Assembly (NCBI GenBank): GCA_003577005.1
Contig: QEUW01000411.1
Coordinates: 1-6,677, forward strand
Origin: Chloroflexota bacterium
GTDB lineage: Bacteria > Chloroflexota > Anaerolineae > Caldilineales > Caldilineaceae
Reading direction: 5' to 3'
DNA length: 6,677 nt
Shown in pieces: positions 6,590-6,677 of this stretch (positions are counted from its first letter, which is position 1; every line of letters starts with the position of its first letter). Below the pieces are notes generated by a model. That model did no database searches, was not told where the DNA came from, and saw only the letters and a program-made list of their open reading frames with translations. Both the position numbers and the translations under genes were made by a program.

Positions 6590-6677
6590 ATGAGCAAATC
6601 CGCCAACTGGCTTACCGGCGCTACACCTGCCGAATATCACTCCTACCTGGTGCGCATCTGGCGGCCCGGCCCACGCA
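6590..6677 (+). CDS. N-terminus of a small uncharacterised protein (3' end outside window)
   Basis: Twenty-nine codons are visible, beginning MSKSANWLTGATPAEYHSYL, with the frame open to the right edge. The segment EYHSYLVRIWRPG has alternating hydrophobic and polar residues with Trp and Tyr. It resembles the first strand of short uncharacterised proteins (around 90 residues) that I associate from memory with Chloroflexota genomes; that recall is unchecked. No Shine-Dalgarno precedes the ATG. In its favour as a real gene are the position just after a tandem direct repeat, the divergent arrangement with a large regulator, and the non-shadow codon pattern. No function can be assigned from this fragment, and the true start could differ. 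Confidence 0.55.
   Translation, partial: MSKSANWLTGATPAEYHSYLVRIWRPGPR

Noticed and set aside
1..6677. CRISPR array, tRNA, rRNA, insertion sequence ends or origin
   Set aside because: No regularly spaced repeats, cloverleaf, transposase frame or DnaA-box cluster was seen on reading the window.

Overview
The window reads as a GC-rich bacterial chromosome segment, most probably from the phylum Chloroflexota (Anaerolineae/Caldilinea/Roseiflexus-like). The main reason is the very large AfsR/SARP-type regulator, with the layout winged helix, BTAD, NB-ARC-type ATPase and TPRs, and family signatures (RLFGPF, RALLAYLAVER, VALYRGPFLADL) that I associate with that phylum. This assignment comes from motif recognition and has not been searched.

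Layout from left to right. (1) The C-terminal half or more of a phosphoenolpyruvate synthase (ppsA) enters from the left edge and ends at 1340. (2) A short AT-rich gap holds a perfect 16-bp inverted repeat with a 4-base loop, built from TGTCAAT heptads. (3) A two-gene, translationally coupled unit follows (1432-2618). It encodes a membrane-anchored SRPBCC/polyketide-cyclase-like protein and then a small polytopic membrane protein, which share an ATGA stop/start overlap. (4) A 158-base convergent gap contains one modest hairpin. (5) A 1136-residue transcriptional regulator is encoded on the minus strand (2777-6187). (6) A 402-base divergent regulatory region has a perfect TATAAT reading toward the regulator, a cluster of small dyads, and a tandem 11-bp direct repeat just before a new gene. 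(7) The first 29 codons of a small uncharacterised protein run off the right edge.

How they may work together. The ppsA fragment is ordinary central metabolism (gluconeogenic PEP formation) and has no evident link to the rest. The SRPBCC/membrane pair is probably an envelope-associated unit of unknown function. The most interesting arrangement is at the right. The SARP-type regulator is transcribed away from a gene whose start is preceded by an 11-bp-period direct repeat, a TANNNT hexamer and no Shine-Dalgarno. That is what a SARP-controlled, leaderless promoter would be expected to look like, so the truncated gene is the best visible candidate target. This link is inference from spacing and sequence only.
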